From assembly GCA_022495005.1 (NCBI GenBank), contig JAGYXB010002069.1:2666001-2730000 (forward strand): a stretch of 64,000 nucleotides of DNA. Direction: 5' to 3'. Below, in pieces: positions 36,601-49,004 of the stretch. The DNA comes from Rhyacophila brunnea (lineage: Eukaryota > Arthropoda > Insecta > Trichoptera > Rhyacophilidae). The position numbers and the translations under genes were made by a program. Below the pieces are notes generated by a model. It did not search any database, was not told the origin of the DNA, and saw only the letters and a list, made by a program, of their open reading frames with translations. Position 1 is the first letter of the stretch; the number at the start of each line of letters is the position of its first letter.

Positions 36601-37859
36601 CTTTTATATTAAAATAACCAACCTGCTTTTTCCAGAAAAGATATTGACACCACCGTAATCTCACCTGGAACAAAAAGAAAATATATTTTTTATAATTATA
36701 CGAAAATAATTGGATAATAATTGCAATATTTGGTCTAATTTTGCAGTCCTTTTACAGTCGACTCGCGTCCAGTTAACAGGACGCGGTTGCTAAGACAAAA
36801 CGTAAACCGACTGCAAACTACCTACCCCTATCAATATTGTATTAAAAACAGGTATTAATGCGTTTATACAGTCAATAATCAAAAAAATTAATTAAATCAT
36901 TATTCATATTATAATTAATTTCTATATAACACAAAATAGAACAAAATTTATTTTTAAAAAATCAGACGACATAGTTACTTTGAATTATTTTGGCAGTATC
37001 AGTTTTATTTGCATTTTAAAAATAGTTTACTAAGTTAAAGAAACACGTGTCATATAAATTAAGTAAGTATTACAATACGTGGTATACTTTATAAAAATAA
37101 CGATATATCGTTCTTCAAATGGATTTGTAGCCCAAAACAGATGTCAACATCAACAACATACGCGTAAATACTATCAACTGACGGTATATTGAGGAATTTA
37201 AATTCTAATTGACGAATATTTTGTATTATTAAATTATTCCCTAAACTCAAAATTGGATCTATTAGAAATAAAACCATTGTTTATTTTAAGCAAATATCAA
37301 AAATATGCAATGAACCTATCAAGATAAAATTGAAATGTGTGGCTTAAATTAAATGCACATGCAATGTATACATGTATTATGTATTATAATATCATTAGAT
37401 ACGCATGTTTACAAGTCTACATTAGTTAGGAGAGCATTAGTAGCACTTGAAATAATCGAGATCAATATACGAGAAGCAAATTAATTAAGGGGAACAGTTC
37501 AGTCGGACGTGTTCTGCCACTCTAGATACCCATGTTAAATGTCTTTATCTAAAAGCTAAAAGCTCGTCCAAAGCTCGCAGGGGCTATTCATAGCCCTGCG
37601 GTCGTAGAGAGCGATTGTTTTGCCGAATCGATTTCATCGATTCAAGTTTAATACAGAAATAAAGAATTCCAACAACGCTTGACAGAACGAAGGTGTTATC
37701 CTTCCAGTTTATACTGTTTTATCATACTAGAAAGAGCATTATTGATCATTAACGTTAATAATTGTAGGGAACGACAAAGTATAATAATTCATTTAAGTTA
37801 CCTACTTATAACATTGAATCGTTTTAGCGACCGGTATTCACCTTACAATATGTTTGGGC
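33666..37859. other. No gene seen
   Basis: AT-rich intronic DNA. Minor items: a short palindrome GCGTCC..GGACGC near 36766-36784, a possible tRNA-like scrap at 35270-35330, and a T-rich region around 35880. No exon or element ends recognised. Confidence 0.4.
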
Positions 37860-37867
37860 ACTGTGTA

Positions 37868-38271
37868 CAGTGACGTCCCGTGGGGGTAGGCAGATTGAGC
37901 GTCGCTTGGGGGTGGCAGTTACTGGAAGGGCGGAAAATCGAGGAGAAATATCTACCTAAACTTAGTAATAACGAAAATATCTTTCCATTAAAAAATCAGA
38001 TTACTGGTTGGAAATATAATGTATTAATTAACATAAAAGGTTTAACAGGACTGTAATTTTTTGTTGGGTTCGCGATGTCTAGTTTACTTCCGTTGAAACG
38101 ACACGAGCAGATTTGCGAATAATTACAGTTTATATTTTGTTAGTAATGTATCCATACAACACATTTCTTAGATATTGGAGTCATGAAAGGGATGATAAAA
38201 AATACTTTATAAAGATTGAGGCGGCATTTTGGCGCTGCTCAGGGGCGGCATTCTGTCTAGGGACGTCACTG
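37868..38271. mobile_element. Non-autonomous hAT element (GACGTCCC family, copy 1)
   Basis: The 8-bp duplication ACTGTGTA is at 37860-37867 and 38272-38279. Perfect 12-bp ends CAGTGACGTCCC. A homologous inverted copy is at 47540-48121 (shared GATGTCTAGTTTACTTCCGT and its complement). It landed exactly across the target duplication of the neighbouring family C element. Confidence 0.85.
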
Positions 38272-38280
38272 ACTGTGTAC

Positions 38281-38999
38281 CATTGGCGAAAGGTGGTGGC
38301 AGGCTGTTAAGATCCAACATAAATAGTGCACACTAAACTTTGTCAGCCATACATATTTATAATTATTGTTTTCATTGAACTAAAACTATAAATTACAGAT
38401 AATGTTGGTAACTTTTAAAAATTAATAACTCTGCGTAAACCAACCCATAAGAGTTAATAGTTATGGAATTAAATCATACATAATTTTAGATATTTTATAG
38501 ATATACTAATATATTTTATTTATTATGGTTTGGTTTAGGCAGGGCTAGTAAATAAAAAAAACTAACCAACACCAACTGTAATTCAATGAAAACAAATATT
38601 TTATTTAGAATTATTAATAATAATATGCCTGCTATTTCGTAGGATGTGGTTGTTAGTAATTTTATTTTTTAATAAATATTGTGTCCTCACCGGGTATCGA
38701 ACCCAGAACTCTCGGGTGGAAGGCCAGCGCCTTACGCACTGCAGCACGAGAGCCGCCGAAAACAAATAATTATTAAGTACTGAAAAAGTCTGTACCATTT
38801 TTGACGGACCACTGACTTATGGCTTACCTAAACTGTTGTGGTTTGGTTTAGGCAGGGTTTAATTGAATTTTAGAAACTATCAAGCACCATGTGCAATTTG
38901 TATTCATAGTTCAATGAAAACAAATAAATATTACTGACAAAATTTACTGTGCACTATTTATGTCGGATCTTAACAGCCTACCTCCACCTCTTGCCACTG
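38281..38999. mobile_element. Family C hAT element, copy C3
   Basis: Ends CATTGGCGAAAGG and CAGTGGCAAGAGG. The flanking 8-mers CTGTGTAC (38273-38280) and CTGTGCAC (39000-39007) are a one-mismatch duplication. Internal inverted phrases such as TATGGTTTGGTTTAGGCAGG recur. It hosts SINE B at 38599-38757. Confidence 0.75.
38599..38757 (-). mobile_element. SINE family B, intact copy with target duplication
   Basis: The 11-bp duplication GAAAACAAATA is at 38588-38598 and 38758-38768. The minus-strand head reads GCGGCTCTCGTGCTGCAG, box A region GTGCGTAAGGCGCTGG, box B GGTTCGATACC (38693-38703). The head resembles tRNA-Gly (loop contains CTTCCAC), an inference. The tail is AT-rich. Length 159 bp. 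Confidence 0.85.
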
Positions 39000-39010
39000 C
39001 TGTGCACATA

Positions 39011-39186
39011 ATCGTGTTCGATCCTAAGAGTTCCATAATATGGGCCTCTACAGAGTAGAGGATGGCCACCTATTAGGTCCATACTCTAGGGTCCAAACAC
39101 GCATTACAATAACCTCATGTGAATTTGTCAAATCCGAAACCCACGACATTATAATCCGACACGTTACCGCTCGGCCATCATATATA
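39011..39186 (-). mobile_element. SINE family A, shortened copy
   Basis: Has GTTCGATCCTAAGAG, ATATGGGCCTCTACAGAGTA and CACCTATTAGGTCCATAC, but lacks the central block (GAGAAATGGATG) seen in others. It inserted just outside the right end of C3. Confidence 0.7.
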
Positions 39187-39189
39187 TAA

Positions 39190-40505
39190 CAGTGGTGTTT
39201 AGGCATAACCTGATAACGATTTTTTTTGCTCAAGAGTAAAAATTGGTTCACTATATTACCTATTATCTCCCATTTAGTAATAACCTGATATCTATATTTA
39301 ATTTGAAAATGCTCAAAACGCTATGGAAAGCTATATACAGCTGAAGAGACAGAGGTTAGTTTCGTCAAAACATGACCAAAGACCTTATCATATTTTGATC
39401 ACTAATACGTGACATTATTTTCCTAATTAGTGGAATAATTGACAATTTAATTATAGTCATATTCTTCTTCATTTATTTATTTTAAAATGTAGTCTTAATG
39501 TTTAGACAAAAAAATGTACAGACCTACAAACTTATCTGAAGAATGGGATGGGGGAGCCACTGTCGAAAACTACCCAATCAAGACTCGTAGCTGGACAAAA
39601 TCTGACATTCGAATGACTTTTTAAAAATGGCGTCCTATGGAAGTTCGTAGTTCCATTTTTGGCCATTCTATAGATAAGTTTGTAGATCTGTACCGAGATT
39701 TATGGGGGCAATTCAAAGCTTAAAATTGCTCTCGCAATTTACAGTTAACAGGTTATGCCCAAACACCACCGATATATATTACGAGCTTCGAAATAGTCCT
39801 TGACAAACTTAACCTTGACAGACGAAACATAATTGATAGACCGAGATAATAGCATCATAATTATAAATATGCAGATATGACAGAACGAATTGAGAGGTGA
39901 CGCGCGACTGCTCGCTACATCATCATCACGCTGGGATCCTCCAGTCAAGGGTCGTTAATTGAGTCCAGCGTCAATTACGAGCCACTCGACAATAATGATA
40001 CGGTACGTAGGAGGGAGCTAGTTAACCGAACTTATTCCAGAACGAGCCATGACTCCTGCATGAGTTATAGATATGATTATTACCCAAAGGCGCGATACCA
40101 TACGTGCGAAGGCGTACTATAATAGAAAATTAAGTGCCACAGTACGTAGATACTTGAAGAAATGCGTTGTTATAGTAACTTACATATTATTGTATATTTA
40201 AATTAGCAATCAAAATATAGGCGGCCTCGCACACAAAAACGCAAAGCAATTACGCGATTACATATCGTCAATATCGATGTAGGTACTTAATTAAATTAAC
40301 ACCCAGAAAACCATTTGTTAATTACTAAAAGCAACTGTTATATTTTCGGGAACGGAAATCCTTATCAACGAGCCCCGATCATTCACGTGGTCCAGAGGAA
40401 GGTGTACTATATCAGTAATAAGACTCAGTGGACGTTATTCTTCAGTGATGTTTAATCGTCACGGTCACAAAGTAATGTAAATAAAAGGGGAAAAAACTTA
40501 GAGAG
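39190..40505. other. No gene seen
   Basis: AT-rich; a block near 39890-40020 is GC-richer with CATCATCATCACGCTGGGAT, reminiscent of a LINE tail but not alignable. Confidence 0.4.
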
Positions 40506-40508
40506 TTA

Positions 40509-40659
40509 AAGTGCGGCCACACCGGCAACAAGTCGCGCGACAACTCGTTAAATTTCACGATAATTATCATAATTGCTTAAGAAATTTTACGATAATTATC
40601 ATGCTTATCGTAACATTTAACGAGTTGTCGCGCGACTTGTTTTCGGTGTGGACCCGGCA
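40509..40659. mobile_element. MITE with about 40-bp TIRs
   Basis: The ends GTGCGGCCACACCGGCAACA and its inverted counterpart bracket AAGTCGCGCGACAACTCG in both arms, with an ACGATAATTATCAT inner palindrome. TTA at 40506-40508 and 40660-40662 may be a 3-bp target duplication, as in PIF/Harbinger. No frame. Confidence 0.7.
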
Positions 40660-40689
40660 TTACATCCCCAGTGAAACAACTTGAAGAGT

Positions 40690-41178
40690 AGAAAAAATAA
40701 TGCACACCTTTTTAGTCATACTTAGTTGTTTTTGTTGAATTAAGAATACGTTTTATATATTTATTTAATTACAGATGGTGTTGGTTGGTTTTTTATATTC
40801 ATTAAACCCTGCCTCAACCAAACCACGAGAGTTAAAAAAATATTCTTCTATCTATAAAATATTTAAAACTATGTATGATTTAATGTCATAATTTTAGATA
40901 TTATTTCATAGTTAGAAAACTATTTTTTGACTATTATCAATTATGGCTTTGTTACGCAGGGTTTAATTAATTTTGAAAAACTGGTGTCTGGACACCGGTG
41001 TTTCGAGACGCTGCATTTAAACGTAAATGAATGGGCGCGAGACGGACACACAGACACCAGTGTCTCGTGTGAAATGGCTCTTAGTCCAATGAAAACAAAT
41101 ACGTATGCCTGACAAAGTTTAGTGTGCGCTATTTGTGTCGGATCTTAACAGCCTACCTCCACCCTTCGTCAGTTATAT
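40690..41178. mobile_element. Family C hAT element, left-truncated copy C4
   Basis: The right end (GTGTCGGATCTTAACAGCC, CTACCTCCACCCTTCG) is well preserved; the left end is missing its outer 60 bp. It contains a small insertion at 40982-41085. Confidence 0.65.
40982..41085. mobile_element. Small insertion inside C4
   Basis: About 100 bp absent from other family C copies, with inverted words GGTGTCTGGACACCGGTGT and GACACCAGTGTCTCG near its ends. Likely a MITE. Confidence 0.45.
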
Positions 41179-42116
41179 AAATAAGTATTTTTAGTTAATA
41201 AAGAATGCATACATGATTGATAAATCGTATTTAACTTCTTTCTATGTATTTTTTCCAATTAGTATGTTTTTTAGGTTTTTAAAAATATGTATTCAATTAA
41301 AAAAATATGAAAAGATTTCAACTGTTTTAGACATAAGGCTAGATATGTCAAAAGCGCTAATTTCACTTCACTGTTATCCGACGCGTATAATATCTACTAC
41401 GATTTTCCCGGTAACCACATAAATATGGTGCTTGCGTATTATTTGCCAGTTGGAAGATAGTAACAACATTATTTTATTTTTCAGCAACCAATAAAACGAA
41501 CATTTAGATTTATAAAGATACGGAAGTCCATCATATCATAAACCCCACGCACTAGACACAGAGTGAATAACTACTCATTGTTTCGTAAACGTTTCCATAA
41601 TGATTATTGCAAGAGATTTTAGTGCAATGCGGAGAAAGTACTTAGTAGGAAATGTGTTCGACGAAAATGACTTAAAATCATCGCTTGATGAGCGTCGAGA
41701 AAGTCGAAAGATGACAGGTGATATTTACAATCCGGCGACGTTTACGAGATGGTCAGAAAATATAATTAATCAACGCCAGCAGAATAAACCGTGCTAACAG
41801 GCCATTACTACATGAATGATTGCTCATAAATAAACATACGTACGCCACGCATTGAATCATACAAACAAATAGAAACAAATGCATAATAATTATTCCAATT
41901 CAATAGTCAGTAGTGAATAGAAAATGGAATTATTTCCTCTGCTCTGGTTTCGAATTTGATTGTAGTTGATTATCTATAGACAGAGTGAGATATATAGGAA
42001 ACAGAAACGGACATAATAGATACAGAGATAAAATGAAATATAGTGGGAAGGAGAGAAAATAAAAACAGTTGATAAACGGAAAATTCAAAAGTTAAATAAA
42101 CCAAGAAGCATGATGT
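41179..42116. other. No gene seen
   Basis: AT-rich with small frames (41600-41797 is the neatest) that have no motif or splice support. Confidence 0.4.
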
Positions 42117-42603
42117 CTAAAGTTGTGATTATATACAGATGCATGTCGCGTACTGTCACGCTGTCAGTGTGACAAATTCAATGACGGAGTAACCTACTAA
42201 CGAGTCTGTAAATTCAATAATATTTCGAAGGAACTCAACCCGCAGACCACAAATAGTAGATAACATTCTTATAGAAAATACATAGTGCCAACCGCTAAAA
42301 ACAAAAAAAAACACGCGATTTTGATGATTCGAAAATGTGTAGGCATGTAGAAAATGATAAAACGTTATGCAGGTGCGGTACAACGTGAGGTGACCTCATT
42401 TTTGTTGTGGTAATTTGGGAAGATTTTGCTAACTGACAATGTTCGTTGAAAGGTTCAAAAAGTGCTACGGGATGGGAGCATCAGTTCGATAACATTTTAA
42501 ATACCAAGAAAACGACATTACACATTGTTTTCCCGTAGCGGAAGCTTACTGTGACGTCACGTGATAGTACACGACATGCACCATAATATATTTCGGGCTT
42601 TAG
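42117..42603. mobile_element. Family G TIR element, copy G2
   Basis: Inverted homologue of 23235-23763. Ends start CTAAAG on both sides. The right part keeps GTGACGTCACGTGATAGTAC. Confidence 0.7.
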
Positions 42604-44041
42604 TGGTCCTAGAGCTTGTGATTTCTGACTATTATTAATTCTGAAATTATAGAATATTATTGATTCTATACTTTAATTGATGTATTACGAGAGGATTTTT
42701 TCCCGTTAAGGCGGTTTTTTTCACTGAAAATCAAAGCCAACATTTAATATTTTTTAAAAACATTTTTAAATCACAGAACAGTTTAAATATTAAAGCCGAA
42801 TTTTGTTCATAGCTTAATGACGGTTGGGTCAAAACAAGCTTGCAATACAAAGCCTCCAAAATCTCCTTAAATATGACCAATATTTAATACGCTTTTCGGT
42901 TACGTGGCAAACTTTAATACACACAGACGTAATGAAAATAATTACTGTCCGACAACAAGATCGTGGCGATAACAGGAAGTCGCTGTAGTTGCGTTTTTTA
43001 ACACTGCATTTTGCCGTACTTGTCACTTGTCATGGCGACAACGCGTGCTAGGGGCTTGTTTAAATATTGTATGGGCTCGCCTTTCAGTTGGGGACTCTTT
43101 TTCTTCTTCGAAATCAACCAAAAGTTTTCAAATAATGATTTGAAAATCATTTCTGATTGCTTTAGACATATTTTTATTATAAAAAGCTTCAAATTACATA
43201 AATTGATAGATCCCAATACTACGGGAGCGTAAAATGAAATGAATAATTTGGGGCGTTCCTCATTTGAAAACGGAAGTGCAATTAGCTGTATTGGAGGGGT
43301 TTGTTAGTTCGCAGTTTTAACACGTAGACAAGTTCTTGTTCGATAGTAAGTCTATTCAATATTTATCCACAATGGCGAATTAAATCTTGTACTAGCACAT
43401 TCAGAATGTAATATTCCCATTATTTCCCAGATTTAAACAAATTCCTTCCAGACCCAGGTCACATGAACCTGTTTTTTTGCTTTCCTTCTAAAATAATATA
43501 ATGTGCGACCTAATTCAATTACATACTTACAGAATCCAGATTCGCTGATTGAATATTTATTATTTTCCAGGCGATATTCCCGATTTCTTGAGAATCTCAT
43601 TATTCGTTTTTCGAGAAATGAGAATGTAATTGTATATTGAACAAAGCTAAAGAGTTTGTAGTTATGATTCAATTAAATTTTCCAGCGCCGTCTGCATGGA
43701 AACGATTGACATAAGAACTAATAACATGCGAGCTTTCGCCAAGCGCAAAAGGGTTTAGGCGACGCCGACGTTGAAACCGTCGACCTTCGTCTGTCCGCCA
43801 AGTTTTATGTCATCGCTGTCATCGCGTTGGACTGGCGTCGCTTCCTGCGGCCGTAGACACCGACAAAATAAACCATAACATCTCTTTTTATGTTGCGCAA
43901 ATTTCGCCGCTTAGGGCTCGCGTACACGATTGGATTATTTTGTAATTCAGGGAAGATGTTTAAAAAAAACTTAGTAGGTAAATGATTTTCATTCCACCAC
44001 TCGTTCTACACCCTTTATGCCATATGGCATATACTGAAGAG
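42604..44041. other. No gene seen
   Basis: AT-rich except for a GC-rich patch at 43735-43865 (GGCGACGCCGACG, TGGACTGGCGTCGCTTCC) of unknown nature. Overlapping frames at 42998-43232 on both strands are not supported as coding. Confidence 0.4.
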
Positions 44042-44668
44042 CGGTGGCGAAGGGTGGAGGTAAGCTGTTCAGATCCGACATTAATAGTACCTACACACTA
44101 AGCTTTGTTAGTAAAAGAATTTAGACTATAATCTGTAGAGTGTTTGTTAGTTTTTACAATTCAATTAAACCCTGCCTAATCCAAACCATAGTAGATAATA
44201 GTCAAAAAATATTCGTTTATCTATAAAATATCTAAAATGATCCTATTAAACAATACATAATTTTAGATATTTTATAGAATATAAGAATATTTTTATCGGT
44301 TATGGTTTGGTAAGACAAGGCTTAATGAATTAAAAAAAAACAAACCAACACCATCTGTAATATGTATTCTTAATTCAACGAAAACAAATAAGTATGACTG
44401 GCAAAGTTTAGTATGCACTATTTTTGTCGAATCGCTCATAGTATACATAAACTATTATGGTTTTGTTTAGGCAGGATTTAACTGAATTTTAAAAATCAAC
44501 CAGCACCATTATTTGTTTTCATTGAACTAAGAATACAATTTGCATATTATGCAAATTGTATTCTTAGTTCAATGAAAACAAATAAGACGTATGACTGACA
44601 AAGTTTAGTGTGCATTATTTATGTCGAATCTTAACAGCCTACCTCCACCCTTCGCCACTCCTGTATAG
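44042..44668. mobile_element. Family C hAT element, copy C5
   Basis: Ends CGGTGGCGAAGGGTGGAGG and inverted GAGTGGCGAAGGGTGGAGG. Left flank CTGAAGAG; the right flank is ambiguous, so the duplication is not clean. Internally duplicated: two nested right ends appear (44380-44430 and 44585-44660). Confidence 0.7.
44509..44585. repeat. 77-bp perfect palindrome
   Basis: Arms of 38 bp (44509-44546 and 44548-44585) are exact reverse complements around a single T. The arm is the subterminal family C sequence TTATTTGTTTTCATTGAACT. It arose by inverted duplication of one end of the element. Confidence 0.9.
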
Positions 44669-46790
44669 TGAAGAGCAAGAAACTTATGTTCTTAGCTCTC
44701 GAAATTTATGTTGGATACATCTCAGAAACCACTTTCTACGATCTTTGTTATAAAAGGCGGATTGTAAGTATGCATCCATTGTAGTTTAACTTACATGATA
44801 CTTTGATCGACTCTAGATGTGAAAAGATCGTCTCCGTTGACGTATGACACCGCAAATTTACCAAACCGCAATTAAAACTAGAATGAAAGTCGTGATAAGT
44901 AAGCTAGTTGTACACGGAGAAAAGTAAATGAAGATTTTTGCTCCTAATCGGAGCAGACCCTCACAGTTATATTAACATTTTTTACAGGGGATCTTCTTCA
45001 TCACTTTAGTGATGCCAGTTAGCGGTAATAATTAGCCATTCACGAAACCCAATTAGTACTTCCTTTGAATCAAAAACACGTGTATCTAATACACAATATA
45101 TAAAATTTTCGCCAGACGCCCACTGCTTCAGAGGATAACCGAACAAAACAGAACATGAAAAAACGGAACGGTGAAAAAATAGAACATGAAAAAATAGAAC
45201 AGTGACAAAATAGAACAGTCAGAGGAAAAAGAAAACGTTGACTTTGGTCGTATCTATTTATCAATTAAATACTTATAAAATATTATAAAATTTTAATATA
45301 TACCTATAATCACTGCATGTTGGCCATTCGGCGTAAAAACCTCAATTTATCTGCTTGATTTTGGCAATCATGCATAACTCCACAGAATTATTAAACTCAT
45401 TATTTCATTGTACCTAGTCACCCAAGCATTTTGAACATATTAAATTGATTAAGAGTAAATAATATACCTAACTTGCCGGCAACTCAACTTGAGTCCCGTT
45501 TAATTGAGACTTTCCAGCGATTAGGAATGCAGAAATTATATATGTAATTTGATTTTTATTGAATACATGTGTTAAAAATCTATATATTATAATATAGAGA
45601 TACGAGAATTTCAATATTTAATGTTATATTTTTTCCTAAAGGTCATATTTCTATTTATCGCTGTTCTGTTTATTCATAGAATCGCTTCAGAGACAGGCGC
45701 TCTACCGACTACGCCTTTTTTGGCTATAACAGCTTTAAAAGTATACAAAGATCAACATTGTCTTGCTTTATATTAATAAAATTCATCGTAAAAGTAAAAT
45801 CGTAAAGTTTTACAGCAATCGGTGGCTAAAGAATGAGCATAATTTTCGTTTTTATCGCAAACAACTGTGGTTTATCCATTAAGCGTGTTGGTAGGTATTG
45901 AAAAATGCAGTTGCGCGATAACATATCTACCTGTATTCTTGCACATTATTTCCATTTCGCAGTGAAAGGTGTATCGGCCATTAACAATACCATAAAATTT
46001 TACGTTTTTCTTTGTCTCGCTGCGATAAATATATTGTAAGAATTTTCTGAAATATTTAAATTGAGACATCTACGCCAAAAAAGAGCTTTAATATGTCTGA
46101 AGTTAAAACACGTGTCTTTTAATATTCCTTCATGTGCGCAATATGACTTTTTCAGGGGCTTTTTATTATTATCTATAAACATAGTATTATACTATTAAAT
46201 TTGATTGTATTTTATTGGCAAATATTGCTTATCATCAATGACGTCACTATAGAAGGAACGCAAAACTTCCTATAATTTGTTTTGTCACTCATTGGAAACA
46301 TTAAATACAACTACTGATCCATTTAGCCTTAATGTCCCCTCTGAACGGACGACAGAGATTAGCAGTTGGAATTTCTTGAAAAGGGAGTGAGTGTTAAATA
46401 ATAATAACGGATTTATATTCGAACAAGCTCTCCCCCAGCGTAATAATTATTTTACAAATATTTTTACCCTAACCAAGCAATAATATAACACAATTACAAC
46501 TTAGGTCTTAACGTGGTTTAATTTAATATGTCGTCGCACCACCAAGTACAACAAAGGGAATGACTTAGCCTGGCTACATTTTAAACGATACTTATTGATG
46601 AAATAAGTTACAAAAGACGAAGCGCAGCGGACTGAGTTTCATGTAGATGAGAAAGGTACACACACGTCGTACACATTTCAAGGTATTCGTGTACAATTTC
46701 ACTCGGTGGTACAAATGGTGCCAAAATACAAATTTATAAAATTAACATGTTTAGATCGACTTAAATTATTTAAATCTCAATAATGCATCA
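44669..46790. other. No gene seen
   Basis: AT-rich. A curious run at 45140-45230 repeats AAAATAGAACATGAAAAA-like units (short tandem, about 15-18 bp, imperfect). Nothing else recognised except the tRNA-like half listed separately. Confidence 0.4.
45680..45720 (-). repeat. 5' half of a tRNA-like sequence
   Basis: Minus strand GGCGTAGTCGGTAGAGCGCC then TGTCTCTGAAG has a good box A (TAGTCGGTAGAGCG) and anticodon-stem start; no T-arm follows. tRNA fragment or SINE scrap. Confidence 0.45.
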
Positions 46791-46798
46791 GATTACAG

Positions 46799-47415
46799 CA
46801 GGGGGGGGAAAACTTTTTAGATGGAGGGCCAAATTCAAAAATTCAAAATGAGCGGCGGGCCGCAAGTAAAATACCATTTTTAGATAAACACTATTTATTA
46901 TCACGAAAAATAAACACTACAAAAAAATTAATGAGAAGAATGAAACTGTTGTACATTTTTTTTTAAATTAAGGTGTTAATTTTGTAGTTGATATTCTCAA
47001 AACTGCTTGTAAATGGGCATCGGAGATATTTGATCGTAAATTTTTTTTATTGAGGTTCATGATCGAAAATGTTTGTTCACATATATAGGTTGATCAAAAA
47101 ATAACGAACATTTTTCTTGCATAAGTTGGTCCAATTTGTCTGAATTAAGGGCATTGTAAACTTTGGAGATTTCTTCACGACGATGCAATTTTCTTAAATC
47201 AGCGTCACACTTCAGATCAATAATCTCAAGTTGTAGCTCTGTCGGTACACTATCAATATCTATTGAAAATGGATCGCGTACTATTGCTAAACAAATTTTA
47301 GTCTATGTCAATATTTTTTTTTTAAATTATAAAAAAGTTATTCGTAATCAGAAGTACAGTTAATAATGGCGGGCCGCAAAAAAATACCCGGCGGGCCGCA
47401 GTTTGCCCCCCTCTG
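46799..47415 (-). mobile_element. hAT element retaining transposase C-terminus
   Basis: The perfect 8-bp duplication GATTACAG is at 46791-46798 and 47416-47423. Ends CAGGGGGGGGAAAACT and CAGAGGGGGGCAAACT inwards, with GGCGGGCCGCA words near both ends. The interior carries a degraded transposase tail on minus. It is internally deleted: 617 bp against several kb for autonomous copies. Confidence 0.9.
46971..47274 (-). pseudogene. hAT transposase remnant (dimerisation tail)
   Basis: The minus frame gives DPFSIDIDSVPTELQLEII, then DLKCDADLRKLH, and after one frameshift CEQTFSIMNLNKKN followed by LRSNISDAHLQAVLRIST. The (C)EQ.FS.MN..K..LRS...D.HL...LRI pattern is the C-terminal hAT dimerisation region of ZBED/GTF2IRD2-type transposases. 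The upstream catalytic RNase H-like domain is absent. Non-functional by truncation and frameshift. Confidence 0.85.
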
Positions 47416-47539
47416 GATTACAGGCTGTGATACTAGTTATTTGCCAATATCAATTGCTATGTCTATTATTCCCTGTGGCCCAAATGTTAAAGTTTCATTA
47501 CGCAATATGAATTTGCATCTAGATAGCATTAGATGAAAT

Positions 47540-48121
47540 CGTCCAGTGTGACGTCTATTATACCTACGTCGTTATACCTACAGTATTTTTTATCATCCTT
47601 TCATGACTCCAATATCTAAGAAATAATGTGTTGTACGGATACATTACTAGCAAAATATAATTACCACTAAATCTATTTTTATTTAAATGCCATATCTGCT
47701 TCAATAGACAATATTGCGACTCCACGGTTTCAGATGCATTTATAAATACACCTGAAACTAAACTCTAAAACTCTCGAGTGACTGGCAAAAATATGTTTGA
47801 ATAATTTTTTAATTAGATACGTATGTACCTACCTATAATTCAAATATAATTCGCTAATCTGCCAGTCATCAAGGGCGTGACGTCCAAGGAAGACGGAAGT
47901 AAACTAGACATCGCGAACCCTACAAACTACAGTCCTGTTAAACCTGTTATGTTAATTAATACATTTTGTTTCCAACTAGTGAGCTAATTTTTTTAATGGA
48001 AAGATATTTCCCTTATTACTAAGTTTAGGTAGCTATTTCTACATAGGTATACCTAATGATTCTACTTGATTTGCCAGCCCCAAGCGACGCTCAATCTGCC
48101 TACCCACACGGGACGTCACTG
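47540..48121. mobile_element. Non-autonomous hAT element (GACGTCCC family, copy 2)
   Basis: The 8-mer GATGAAAT is at 47532-47539 and 48122-48129. The right end is perfect (CAGTGACGTCCC inwards); the left end is altered to CGTCCAGTGTGACGTC. It is inverted relative to 37868-38271 and about 180 bp longer because of extra internal sequence at about 47680-47890. Confidence 0.8.
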
Positions 48122-48129
48122 GATGAAAT

Positions 48130-48996
48130 AGGTACACATTCGACATGAATACCTATTATTAGTAACTTTACATATTGAAAATAATTACAGTTTTGCTATA
48201 AAATAACGTACCAGATCAGATAATATAAAAAGGCAGGCACTCTAAAAAGACAGAAAGTATTAATACATGGTGCATAATATGTTTACGCGTGATAAATATT
48301 AATGATTGGTAGACAATTTCTTATAGCTATCACAATTTCCTCCAGCCAAGGTCTTTTGTCTTCAATCACGACTCAAAGGATAAACAATTTCACGAAAAGT
48401 TACGAATCAAAGCGAAGGAAGGAAGTGGTAAAAAGGGCGATGGAATAAATTTCATTTTTACCAACCCGCTGACAAATTAATACTTCCGAATTGCGTTAGT
48501 TTGCCACTGACATCGACCGAGCTTTAACACACGATAAATAATACTATTAATGTCTGCAAACATTTTGTATACAATTTATTGACATATGAAATAAATTTGT
48601 CATAATAAACAACCTAAAGACTTTACGATCAAACTTGGAAAGTTTTGCATTATTTTTAATCGGTTTAGAGACAACGTTAAAAGGTTTTAAAATCGTTGTA
48701 AGGGAATGAGTTTTTTTTAATATATATAGCAATGGTGTAAGTAAGGTCGATCGCCAAAAATATTTTATTTATTTATTCATAATTTGGAAGCAGATAAGTA
48801 TCCAAATCTGTTAAAATGCGCTGAAAATGTGTAAGCCTGTTTTGGTTTGACATAGGTACTTGTGCGAATCAGCGTTTTCGCAAATGAATATTATAAAATC
48901 GAAGTACAGAACAACTTGAACGGACGAACATATTGGACTCATGTTTGAGAAATGGTTTGAGTAATTACACCCCCAATTATAAAAAGTTGTGGACAC
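48130..48996. other. No gene seen
   Basis: AT-rich; nothing recognised. Confidence 0.5.
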
Positions 48997-49004
48997 CTTA
49001 ATAT

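Noticed and set aside
43735..43865. Possible exon or CpG island
   Set aside because: GC-rich but frames are broken on both strands and no splice pair is evident; left only as a note.
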